A DNA stretch of 60,610 nt, taken from Ferruginibacter sp. GTDB taxonomy: Bacteria; Bacteroidota; Bacteroidia; Chitinophagales; Chitinophagaceae. Of this stretch, positions 8,035 through 14,773 are shown in pieces (position 1 is the first letter of the stretch; each line of letters begins with the position of its first letter). The DNA lies in the NCBI GenBank assembly GCA_025963635.1, contig JAOQAK010000095.1:1-60610 (forward strand), given 5' to 3'. The position numbers and the translations under genes are program-made. The notes under the pieces are model-generated. The model had not been told where the DNA came from and did no database searches. It saw nothing but the letters and a program-made list of their open reading frames with translations.

Positions 8035-8961
8035 ATGTCAAACCCAGTTATATGCATAGGTGCAGCCCTTGTAGATGATCTGTTTCATGCTACCGATAAA
8101 ATGCTGATGCACACCACCAATGAAGTAAGCTCTACCCGTAGTGCCGGTGGTGTTAGCAGGAATATCGCACACCAGTTATCCTTATTGAATGTGCCGGTTC
8201 AGCTCATCTCTGTTTTTGGAAATGATTCCGATGGCGATTGGTTAAAACAAATTTGTAGAGAAGCGGGCATCCAGCTTGATTCTTCCATCACGGCAGATAT
8301 CCCCACCGGCAAATACACGGCCATTATTAATCACGACGGCAGTATGTTCACGGCCTTATTAACCAATGCAGCCTTGTATTTAATTACGCCCACCTATTTA
8401 CAAAAGCACGAAGCATTGTTAAAGGAGGCAAACTACATACTGGTAGACGCCAATATAAGCGTGGAGACCATTAACTGGTTGGTTCAATTTACTAACCAGC
8501 ATGCAATCCGGCTTGTAATAGAACCGGTGTCTGTTCCGCCTGCTAAAAAAATCGCGGCTGCACACTTCGACGGATTATACCTGTTGACTCCCAATGAAGA
8601 TGAATTGCCTGTACTGTGCAGTGAAACTGCCATTACCACAGAAGACCAGATAAAAGAACTATTGGGCCGTGGCGTACAAAACATCTGGCTGCATAAAGGC
8701 AAAGCGGGCAGTGCATTGTATAAAAAAACTGAAACACTCCAACTGTCCGCCCCTGAGGCGGAAGTGGTAGACTGTACCGGCGCCGGCGACGGTTCGGTAG
8801 CAGGATTTTTATTTTCAAAATACAATGCCAAGGACAACCTTACCAGTCTTCGTACCGCTCATACCCTTTCCGCCGAAATATTGCAGGTAAATGGCGCCAT
8901 CGCTACCCATTTAAATGAGGAGAAATTATTACAGCTTGTTTCAAAATATTACAGCGAATGA
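8035..8961 (+). CDS. psuK: PfkB-family kinase, probable pseudouridine kinase
   Basis: Phosphorylates a nucleoside or sugar, here most likely pseudouridine to pseudouridine 5'-phosphate, because its stop overlaps the start of a pseudouridine-5'-phosphate glycosidase gene by 4 nt (ATGA, 8958-8961). From the ATG at 8035 it is 308 aa. An upstream in-frame ATG at 7969 would add 22 residues with no homology-like start and would span the -7 element. PfkB signatures are present: the N-terminal glycine-rich SAGGVSRNIAHQLSLL and the C-terminal DCTGAGDGSVAGFLF, whose Asp is the catalytic base in this family. It acts in the cytoplasm. No pseudouridine transporter gene is next to it. Confidence 0.88.
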   Translation: MSNPVICIGAALVDDLFHATDKMLMHTTNEVSSTRSAGGVSRNIAHQLSLLNVPVQLISVFGNDSDGDWLKQICREAGIQLDSSITADIPTGKYTAIINHDGSMFTALLTNAALYLITPTYLQKHEALLKEANYILVDANISVETINWLVQFTNQHAIRLVIEPVSVPPAKKIAAAHFDGLYLLTPNEDELPVLCSETAITTEDQIKELLGRGVQNIWLHKGKAGSALYKKTETLQLSAPEAEVVDCTGAGDGSVAGFLFSKYNAKDNLTSLRTAHTLSAEILQVNGAIATHLNEEKLLQLVSKYYSE

Positions 8962-9875
8962 TGAATCCCTTCATTCAAATCCACCCGGAAGTCGGCGCAG
9001 CTTTACAGGCTAATAAGCCGATAGTGGCCCTGGAGTCTACCATTATATCTCATGGTATGCCCTGGCCAAAAAACGTGGAGACTGCCCTGGCAGTAGAAAA
9101 AATGGTGAGAGAAAACGGCGCTATCCCCGCAACGATCGCCATCTTCAATGGAAAATGTCATGTAGGCCTTACTGATGAACAAATTGAATATTTCGGGAAA
9201 GCCGTGGATGTATGCAAAGTAAGTTTAAGAGACATGCCTTATGTATTGAGTAAACAACTTTATGGCGCCACTACGGTAGCGGCAACGATGCGTATTGCTT
9301 CAATGGCAGGCATAAGGATATTTGCAACGGGAGGCACCGGCGGCGTACACAGGGGAGCCACCAGCACCATGGATATCTCTGCTGATCTTACCGAAATGAC
9401 ACAAACTTCGGTTGCAGTTGTATCTGCCGGGGTAAAATCGATTTTAGATATTCAATTGACGCTGGAGTATTTCGAAACAAAGGGAATACCCGTAGTAACC
9501 ATCGGGCAGGATGAATTCCCGAGTTTTTATTCTGCCAAAAGTGGCTATACATCTCCATTGCGTTTGGATACACCGACAGAAATTGCGGCATTATTACACA
9601 CAAAATGGACCTTCGGCCTGCAAGGTTCGGTGCTCATCGCCAACCCGGTGCCCCAGGACCAGGAATTCGGCAACGAGCAAATGGAAGTGTATATTCAGCA
9701 GGCACTTAATGCCGCTGTTGAGCAAGGTATTCAGGGAAAAGACATCACCCCTTTCCTTTTAAAATACATTGCAACCCGTACAGAAGGAGAAAGCCTGCAA
9801 ACCAATATCGCCCTGGTTCTTAATAACGCGAAGATGGGCGCAGCCATTGCTGTCGCGTTTACAGCGGGCCGGTAG
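8958..9875 (+). CDS. psuG: Pseudouridine-5'-phosphate glycosidase
   Basis: Cleaves the C-C bond of pseudouridine 5'-phosphate to give uracil and ribose 5-phosphate. 305 aa, the normal length for the family. The strongly conserved phrases are all present: VALESTIISHGMPWPKN near the N-terminus, GATTVAATMRIASMAGI, the ATGGTGGVHRGA loop, VSAGVKSILDI (the Lys is the likely Schiff-base residue), and GTPVVTIGQ-like GIPVVTIGQDEFPSFY. It is translationally coupled to psuK. The two together form the classical two-step salvage module known from E. coli YeiC/YeiN. Confidence 0.95.
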   Translation: MMNPFIQIHPEVGAALQANKPIVALESTIISHGMPWPKNVETALAVEKMVRENGAIPATIAIFNGKCHVGLTDEQIEYFGKAVDVCKVSLRDMPYVLSKQLYGATTVAATMRIASMAGIRIFATGGTGGVHRGATSTMDISADLTEMTQTSVAVVSAGVKSILDIQLTLEYFETKGIPVVTIGQDEFPSFYSAKSGYTSPLRLDTPTEIAALLHTKWTFGLQGSVLIANPVPQDQEFGNEQMEVYIQQALNAAVEQGIQGKDITPFLLKYIATRTEGESLQTNIALVLNNAKMGAAIAVAFTAGR

Positions 9876-10465
9876 TGATTTGAAAAATCCGGAAGGATTT
9901 AGTGCAATTTCTTTATGGCATCTTCGGTTTTAAGATCTCTTGTTCCCTTCTAAATAATTGGCAACGCCACTTCTGCCCCGCCGGGCCTCTCTACTGTAAC
10001 ATACGTATTTAAGATCTAACCGTGATTGATGAAATAATCTTCTGAGCATTGATTCATTGTCCGGATAGCACGGCATTCATTTTGTTATAGTTTCTTAAAA
10101 ACCCTCACCTGCGTTGAACAATTTATTCATTGGATCAGTTATCGATAATACAATGCCGTGTACTTAAAAAATTTATTTGGTTGCAAACATTTGTTTTTCA
10201 ATTAAACATCCTTGTGTCACTCACTTGTACATTTTCAGCAATAAGGGACAAGTGGCACCGCTCCTTAACTAAACGTTGATTGATGAGAAGTAAATATAGC
10301 ACTTGAATAACACATCAAATTAAATTCTATTAGTTGATTTGGGCAAGCGAAGGTGCAAAAAAGCGAAAATATAAAATTACATACGTTGTTAAGTTTGCTC
10401 ACAATGGGAATTTTAAAAACCCGCATACTAAAAGCCATGTTTTAAACAGATGTGTATAACTAATA
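9876..10465. other. Intergenic region between psuG and phoH
   Basis: I see no gene. Contents: a small hairpin AATCC/GGATT just after psuG, two copies of TTTAAGATCT (near 9929 and 10009), an inverted pair ACGGCATT/AATGCCGT near 10072 and 10152, and a shared 15-mer at 10212-10226. The far end carries the phoH promoter. Confidence 0.4.
10212..10226 (+). repeat. Dispersed intergenic 15-mer, copy 2
   Basis: TTGTGTCACTCACTT is identical to the reverse complement of 4541-4555. Both copies are intergenic and are followed by TAC within a few bases, then by an AGTGG motif. Confidence 0.5.
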
Positions 10466-10498
10466 TTGGGTGATATTAATGGCAATTCGTTAAATTTG
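10466..10498 (+). promoter_or_regulatory. Probable phoH promoter
   Basis: TTGG at 10466-10469 and TAAATTTG at 10491-10498 are separated by 21 bp, a good match to the Bacteroidota sigma-ABfr consensus (TTTG/TTGG, about 19-21 bp, TAnnTTTG). Transcription would start near 10505, leaving a leader of about 54 nt. Confidence 0.6.
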
Positions 10499-10558
10499 AA
10501 ACAGACGCATTTAATAACATCAATCATTACTTCAGTTAACAATTAAACCCATCCAATT

Positions 10559-11536
10559 TTGACAGAAACAATTATTAACCTTGAAACAGTTAACCCAATT
10601 GAATTCTTTGGTGTTAACAACGGTAAACTTGACATTCTTAAAAAGAAATTTCCCCTTCTAAAAATTCTTAGCCGAGGCACACAAGTAAAACTGAGCGGGG
10701 CGCCCGAACAGATTGTGGATGCCAAGGAAAAAATCGACCTGATCGTTCAGTATATTGAACGCAACGGTCACATGAGTGAAAATTATTTTGAGCAGATCTT
10801 AGGAGGTGATGATCAGCAAGTGGTTGATAATTTCGTTGATCGCAATCCCAACGATGTGCTGGTATTCGGTCCTAATGGCAAAACCGTTCGGGCACGCACT
10901 GCCAACCAGAAACGCATGGTTACTGCAGTGGATAAAAATGACATTGTATTTGCCATCGGACCCGCAGGTACCGGTAAAACCTATACTGCTGTTGCATTGG
11001 CAGTGAGGGCATTAAAGGCCAAAACCGTTAAGAAAATCATTTTGACCCGTCCTGCTGTTGAAGCAGGTGAAAACCTTGGTTTTTTGCCCGGTGATCTGAA
11101 GGAAAAGATCGATCCATACCTTCGGCCACTGTATGACGCATTGGATGATATGATCCCTGCAGACAAACTCGGGTATTATATGACTACAAGAACCATTGAA
11201 ATTGCCCCGCTGGCATATATGAGAGGCCGCACATTAGACAACGCATTCATCATTTTGGATGAAGCGCAAAATACCAATGACGGGCAGTTGAAAATGTTTC
11301 TTACGCGTATTGGCGCCAATGCAAAAGCCATCATCACTGGTGATCCAACTCAAATTGACCTGCCTAAAAACATGCGCAGCGGCATCGATAAGGCCCTGCG
11401 TATTTTAAAAAATGTTGAGGGCATTGCACATATTGAACTGGATGAAGAAGATGTGGTGCGGCATAAACTGGTAAAAGCCATCATTCGCGCTTACGAAAAA
11501 GACAAAGATTTTGATCCTGCCGGTGAACGGAGGTAA
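10559..11536 (+). CDS. PhoH-like ATPase
   Basis: Cytoplasmic P-loop ATPase of the PhoH/YbeZ family, linked in other bacteria to RNA metabolism and ribosome-related functions. 325 aa with a TTG start at 10559; no ATG fits better and the N-terminal sequence looks complete. An N-terminal KH-like segment covers about residues 15-70, then Walker A GPAGTGKT at 134-141, Walker B FIILDEAQN near 232-240, and the sensor-like ITGDPTQIDLP. The usual YbeY partner gene is not adjacent. It is followed after 24 bp by a lipoprotein gene, so both are probably co-transcribed up to the terminator at 12186. Confidence 0.93.
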   Translation: MTETIINLETVNPIEFFGVNNGKLDILKKKFPLLKILSRGTQVKLSGAPEQIVDAKEKIDLIVQYIERNGHMSENYFEQILGGDDQQVVDNFVDRNPNDVLVFGPNGKTVRARTANQKRMVTAVDKNDIVFAIGPAGTGKTYTAVALAVRALKAKTVKKIILTRPAVEAGENLGFLPGDLKEKIDPYLRPLYDALDDMIPADKLGYYMTTRTIEIAPLAYMRGRTLDNAFIILDEAQNTNDGQLKMFLTRIGANAKAIITGDPTQIDLPKNMRSGIDKALRILKNVEGIAHIELDEEDVVRHKLVKAIIRAYEKDKDFDPAGERR

Positions 11537-11560
11537 TTACTACACACTTTAAAAAAATAC

Positions 11561-12163
11561 ATGAAAAAAACACTTGCCTTCCTTTGCCTTATCATCATTC
11601 TATTCAGTTGCAAAAGCGGAATTACCGGCAGTTCCCCGACTAATACGGTAAAAGCGTTTATTGAGGCTTCAAAAGAAGGTAATCTTACCGAGGTAAAAAA
11701 GTACATTACCAGATCGGATGCCGGCATGCTGGAGATCGGTGAAAGTTTTCTTGCCAGGCTTGATTCCAATGCTGCGAACGAGATGAAAGAAAAAATGTCG
11801 AAAGAATTTAAAGAGAAAACAAAAGACGCTAAAATTGATGTAAAAAATGAAAAAATAACAGGTGATAGCGCCACCGTGGATGTTGAATTTGTCAATAATG
11901 GCAAAACGGAATCCCGCCCTTTTAGTTTGATAAAAGAAGAAGGGCAATGGAAGATCTCTTTACTTTCTACCGGTATGAAAAATTCAGGCTCACACCAGCA
12001 AGAGATACAGGAAACCATCAAAAACATCAATATGGACAGTCTGCAGGGAGTGATCGCCGAAGGCATGAAGGAAATCAATAAAATTGATAAAGATTCTATG
12101 AAAAAAATGATGAAAGAAGGGATGAAGGAAGTTGAAAGATTAAAAGATAGGAAGGAGCAATAA
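11561..12163 (+). CDS. Lipoprotein with DUF4878-like domain
   Basis: Exported lipoprotein, 200 aa. The signal ends in a lipobox, LFSC (about residues 14-17). Residues 26-135 have the NTF2-like pattern of DUF4878: TNTVKAFIEASKEGNLTEVKKYI, then DSATVDVEFVNNGKTESRPFSLIKEEGQWKI split over two strands. The C-terminal 55 residues are highly charged (Lys/Glu/Met) and probably helical. The function of this family is unknown. The gene lies 24 bp after phoH and is followed by a strong terminator. Confidence 0.8.
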   Translation: MKKTLAFLCLIIILFSCKSGITGSSPTNTVKAFIEASKEGNLTEVKKYITRSDAGMLEIGESFLARLDSNAANEMKEKMSKEFKEKTKDAKIDVKNEKITGDSATVDVEFVNNGKTESRPFSLIKEEGQWKISLLSTGMKNSGSHQQEIQETIKNINMDSLQGVIAEGMKEINKIDKDSMKKMMKEGMKEVERLKDRKEQ

Positions 12164-12185
12164 TATTCAACCAGGCAAATTTTTA

Positions 12186-12213
12186 AGCATCCTGTAACCA
12201 GGATGCTTTTTTT
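12186..12213 (+). terminator. Rho-independent terminator
   Basis: Perfect 9-bp stem AGCATCCTG/CAGGATGCT with a TAAC loop, followed by seven T. It lies 23 bp after the lipoprotein stop and ends the phoH transcript. Confidence 0.9.
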
Positions 12214-12375
12214 GTGGGCAGACCTCTTTTATCATGATCTGATAGTCAAAAGGTAAGGATACAGGCTTTGTGACTTTAGTCAACATGAGCTGCAGCAAGT
12301 AAACCATGCGGTCTTATAAAAAAGCAGCAACTTTGAGTGTTGGCAAACCTTGGCAAAACCTATAAAAAAGCATTT

Positions 12376-12840
12376 ATGAGTAAAGTTGAAATAGAAGAAA
12401 TCCATTTGATTGGTTTGTCGCTAAAAAGCAAAACAACTAATGCCAATGGGCAATCGAGCATTGACTGCGGAAACCTTTGGCAATCGTTTGAAAAAGAGAA
12501 TTATGCAGAAATTATTCCGAACAAAGCGGGTAGCGATATATTTGCAGTTTACCACCAATATGAAGGGGACCATACTAAGCCGTTTTTATATTTCGTTGGC
12601 TGCAAAGTGAAACCAGGTGCAGAAGTTCCACAGGGATTAGAAAGTTTAACTATCCCAAAAGGCACATATTATAAAATTGTTGCGAAAGGAAAAATGCCGG
12701 ACTGCGTAATAAATGCCTGGAAAAACATCTGGACTTCTACTATCCCCAGAATTTACCAATTTGATTTTGAAATTTATGGCGAAAAAAGCAAGGACTGGAA
12801 TAATGCAGAAGTAGAAGTCTATCTTTCGATTGAAGAATAG
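12376..12840 (+). CDS. Stand-alone GyrI-like / AraC effector-binding domain protein
   Basis: 154 aa from the ATG at 12376; an upstream in-frame start at 12337 would add 13 unlikely residues. The sequence follows the GyrI-like fold: MSKVEIEEIHLIGL start, LWQSFEKEN, a strand AVYHQYEGDHTKPFLYFVGC, GLESLTIPKGTYYKIVAKGKM, and a final ...FDFEIYGE. This matches the effector-binding domain of AraC/MerR activators without a DNA-binding domain. Such solo proteins can bind or hydrolyse small hydrophobic compounds; the ligand cannot be told from the sequence. Confidence 0.8.
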   Translation: MSKVEIEEIHLIGLSLKSKTTNANGQSSIDCGNLWQSFEKENYAEIIPNKAGSDIFAVYHQYEGDHTKPFLYFVGCKVKPGAEVPQGLESLTIPKGTYYKIVAKGKMPDCVINAWKNIWTSTIPRIYQFDFEIYGEKSKDWNNAEVEVYLSIEE

Positions 12841-12868
12841 CTGACCATAAAAAAATAACTCACTAACA

Positions 12869-13396
12869 ATGCGGCATTTTATGCGAGCACTTATTAGATT
12901 CGTTGCACTTGTTGTTCTTTCGGCATGTAACAATGGTCCGAACACAAAGAATACATTAGACACAGTCACCCACCAGCAACCTTTGGTAGACTCAACATTC
13001 AAAACTGATTACAATGACTTAATCTCACCAGAAAATTCATTGTCTGCCTGGCAAATTGATTTCGAGAGCAAGACCAAAACAAGAAATCCAGGCTTCAAAG
13101 AAGACAACTTAAATGTAGACACCTTGATCCATGGACTCAATACAATGTTTCCAAATATTCAGCTCAGGAAAATAAAAGTAAGTCGTGATACATTATACAC
13201 AGAAATTCAGGACAGCTACTATCTTAATGAACGTATGGGAACCAGCGGTGCTGAATTTTACGTAGCATCAGTTGTTATAAATTTGACTTCCGTAAATAAC
13301 GTCAACTATGTGAAAATTGACTTTGAAGAAGGCAGTCATGCTTCTCCTGGCATTTGGAACAAAGCAGACTTTAGTGATTATAAAGAGATCAGGTAA
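12869..13396 (+). CDS. Hypothetical lipoprotein
   Basis: 175 aa, not recognised. The N-terminus is a lipoprotein signal with lipobox VLSAC, so the mature protein would start at the Cys near residue 20 and carry a Thr/Asn-rich linker. A second ATG four codons in is an alternative start. The rest alternates short strands and helices (LIHGLNTMFPNIQLRKIKV, EFYVASVVINLTSV), suggesting a small alpha/beta periplasmic domain. The gene begins 28 bp after the GyrI-like gene and may share its transcript. Confidence 0.65.
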   Translation: MRHFMRALIRFVALVVLSACNNGPNTKNTLDTVTHQQPLVDSTFKTDYNDLISPENSLSAWQIDFESKTKTRNPGFKEDNLNVDTLIHGLNTMFPNIQLRKIKVSRDTLYTEIQDSYYLNERMGTSGAEFYVASVVINLTSVNNVNYVKIDFEEGSHASPGIWNKADFSDYKEIR

Positions 13397-13484
13397 AAAC
13401 CAGTATTTTGCATGGTGCTAAGACGAATTCGAGTTAGGCCATTCAAAGAGAAGAAGTATCTTCCAGGGTTTGCTTTCCTCCTTT

Positions 13485-13700
13485 CTCCGTTGGCACTTAC
13501 CAGGTTTTTGTAAATTTATTGTAGCTAAAGATGGAAAGATCAGAGGCATTATAGCTGAAACGAATCATGGCCATGGGATGGAAAAAGAGGTTATGAGAAT
13601 AATTAAAAAAGGACCAAATTGGCTACCAGCCATGCAGGATGGGCATCCGGTGACGGCATACAGAAGGCAGCCGGTGACTTTTATTGTATCTGAGGAATGA
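13485..13700 (+). pseudogene. Remnant of a TonB C-terminal domain
   Basis: The last 61 or so residues read FIVAKDGKIRGI...HGMEKEVMRIIKKGPNWLPA, then DGHPVTAYRRQPVTFIVSEE. This is the C-terminal domain of Bacteroidota energy transducers (TonB_C), which contacts TonB boxes of outer-membrane receptors. The preceding bases in another frame read GTYQVFV, the expected upstream continuation. A single missing A near 13513 (GTAAATTT for GTAAAATTT) breaks the frame. No membrane anchor or linker is left, so this is a decayed fragment. Confidence 0.7.
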
Positions 13701-13898
13701 ATGACATTTATCTATGGACTAAGAAGAGATTGATAGTTGATGGGATATTACCGGCTTTTTACAAATGATGGTTCACATAAATTTTGTTCTTAGTAAGGTC
13801 CGGCACTGGAAACCCAACGCACAGATATACGCCTCATTCCGGCGCCTGATAGTGGTTTTGCTCTTTAATTTGTTACACTCTGCCACGGCACAAGGATT
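13701..13898. other. Non-coding stretch between gene remnants
   Basis: I see no gene in this stretch between the TonB remnant and the XRE remnant. It is broken by stops in all frames. Confidence 0.4.
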
Positions 13899-14009
13899 GC
13901 CAACTCACTGACCGGCCCGATACCCTTGCGCCAGTACAGGGACATACAAAAATTAAATCCAGACGATAAAGCGCATGTGTTTGCTTTACTCGATGCTTTT
14001 CTGCACTAG
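13899..14009 (+). pseudogene. C-terminal remnant of an XRE-type regulator
   Basis: In frame to a TAG at 14007 the DNA encodes LTGPIPLRQYRDIQK followed by LNPDDKAHVFALLDAFLH. This resembles the linker and dimerisation helix that end many Bacteroidota XRE-family regulators (pattern RxxDIxxLxPDDKxHVFxLLDAF). The helix-turn-helix part is missing, the LTG linker looks internally shortened, and there is no start codon. It lies among other debris and directly before a perfect hairpin. Confidence 0.55.
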
Positions 14010-14038
14010 CAAAAAGCTAAAAAGGTTTTTGCTAGTGC
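14003..14038. terminator. Perfect inverted repeat, bidirectional terminator-like
   Basis: GCACTAGCAAAAA (14003-14015) and TTTTTGCTAGTGC (14026-14038) are perfect complements around a 10-nt loop. The A/T ends would work as U-tracts on either strand only weakly, but the stem is strong. It overlaps the end of the XRE remnant. Confidence 0.55.
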
Positions 14039-14052
14039 GTAAGTCTATCGCA

Positions 14053-14086
14053 TAAAAAACCACCAGCTTGTTACAACTGATGGTTT
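14053..14086 (-). terminator. Terminator of the RHS operon
   Basis: On the minus strand AAACCATCAG and CTGGTGGTTT pair (one G-U) around a 10-nt loop and run into TTTTTT. It lies about 80 bp after the stop of the last gene of the minus-strand operon. Confidence 0.7.
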
Positions 14087-14167
14087 ACCTATTTTTATTT
14101 GTTGCTCCCTGTTGATTGTTGTTACGCTATGCTGCTCAACCATACTGCACACAAACCGCAAAGAAGA

Positions 14168-14773
14168 TTACTTCCAACAAATCTTACATATAGGGAACTT
14201 AATATGAATACTCTGCTCTTTATATTCGCTCAATGATAAAATCGATTCTTTAACTTTTTTATTCCATTTATCTTGATTGAGCCTGTTTAGTGAATGTTCT
14301 GTTTCGCTATCATATAAATCTTGAAAATAATTACATGCTATTACATTTTCTTGATAGATTTTCTGAATTGTATATTCATTTTGTTCGCTTGTTTTGGAAT
14401 TGATAATTTGCTTCCTAATTCTTCGTGCAAATATTTCTGTAATGTCAAAATGGATTTGTTCATGATTTAGGCCATAATTAGCATTTAAGATTTGTTCTTT
14501 TTTCCAAGACTTGTTAGGGTTAAAAAAGCTAATTATTCGGCAAAAGACAGAATCAGCTCTTAAATAAAACTTCGGTTGGATAAAAGTATTGCTTTCCGCG
14601 GCCGACAAAGATGAATCGTTCTTTGACAAGAAATTTTCCCATTTTATTTTATCGATAGAATCCCATTGAATTAAATTGGAATCTATATAATTTATCTGTC
14701 CGTGACAATTTGCTGCAATAACTATACTTATTATCAAACTAATTAATCCTCTTTGTAACATATTCAAAATCAT
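14168..14773 (-). CDS. Secreted DUF922-like putative zinc peptidase
   Basis: 201 aa with a signal peptide ending near residue 25 (IVIAANCHGQ). The central motif LNHEQIHFDITEIFARRIR (about 103-121) has the HExxH-type spacing HEQIH followed by a conserved acidic helix. It fits DUF922, described as predicted secreted Zn-dependent proteases. The C-terminal half is charged and helical, with two Cys near the end (CKICWK). The ATG overlaps the stop of the giant RHS gene by 4 nt, so its translation is coupled to it. That position is where polymorphic toxins keep their immunity gene. Whether it is an immunity protein, a processing protease or an effector is open. Confidence 0.7.
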   Translation of the reverse strand: MILNMLQRGLISLIISIVIAANCHGQINYIDSNLIQWDSIDKIKWENFLSKNDSSLSAAESNTFIQPKFYLRADSVFCRIISFFNPNKSWKKEQILNANYGLNHEQIHFDITEIFARRIRKQIINSKTSEQNEYTIQKIYQENVIACNYFQDLYDSETEHSLNRLNQDKWNKKVKESILSLSEYKEQSIHIKFPICKICWK

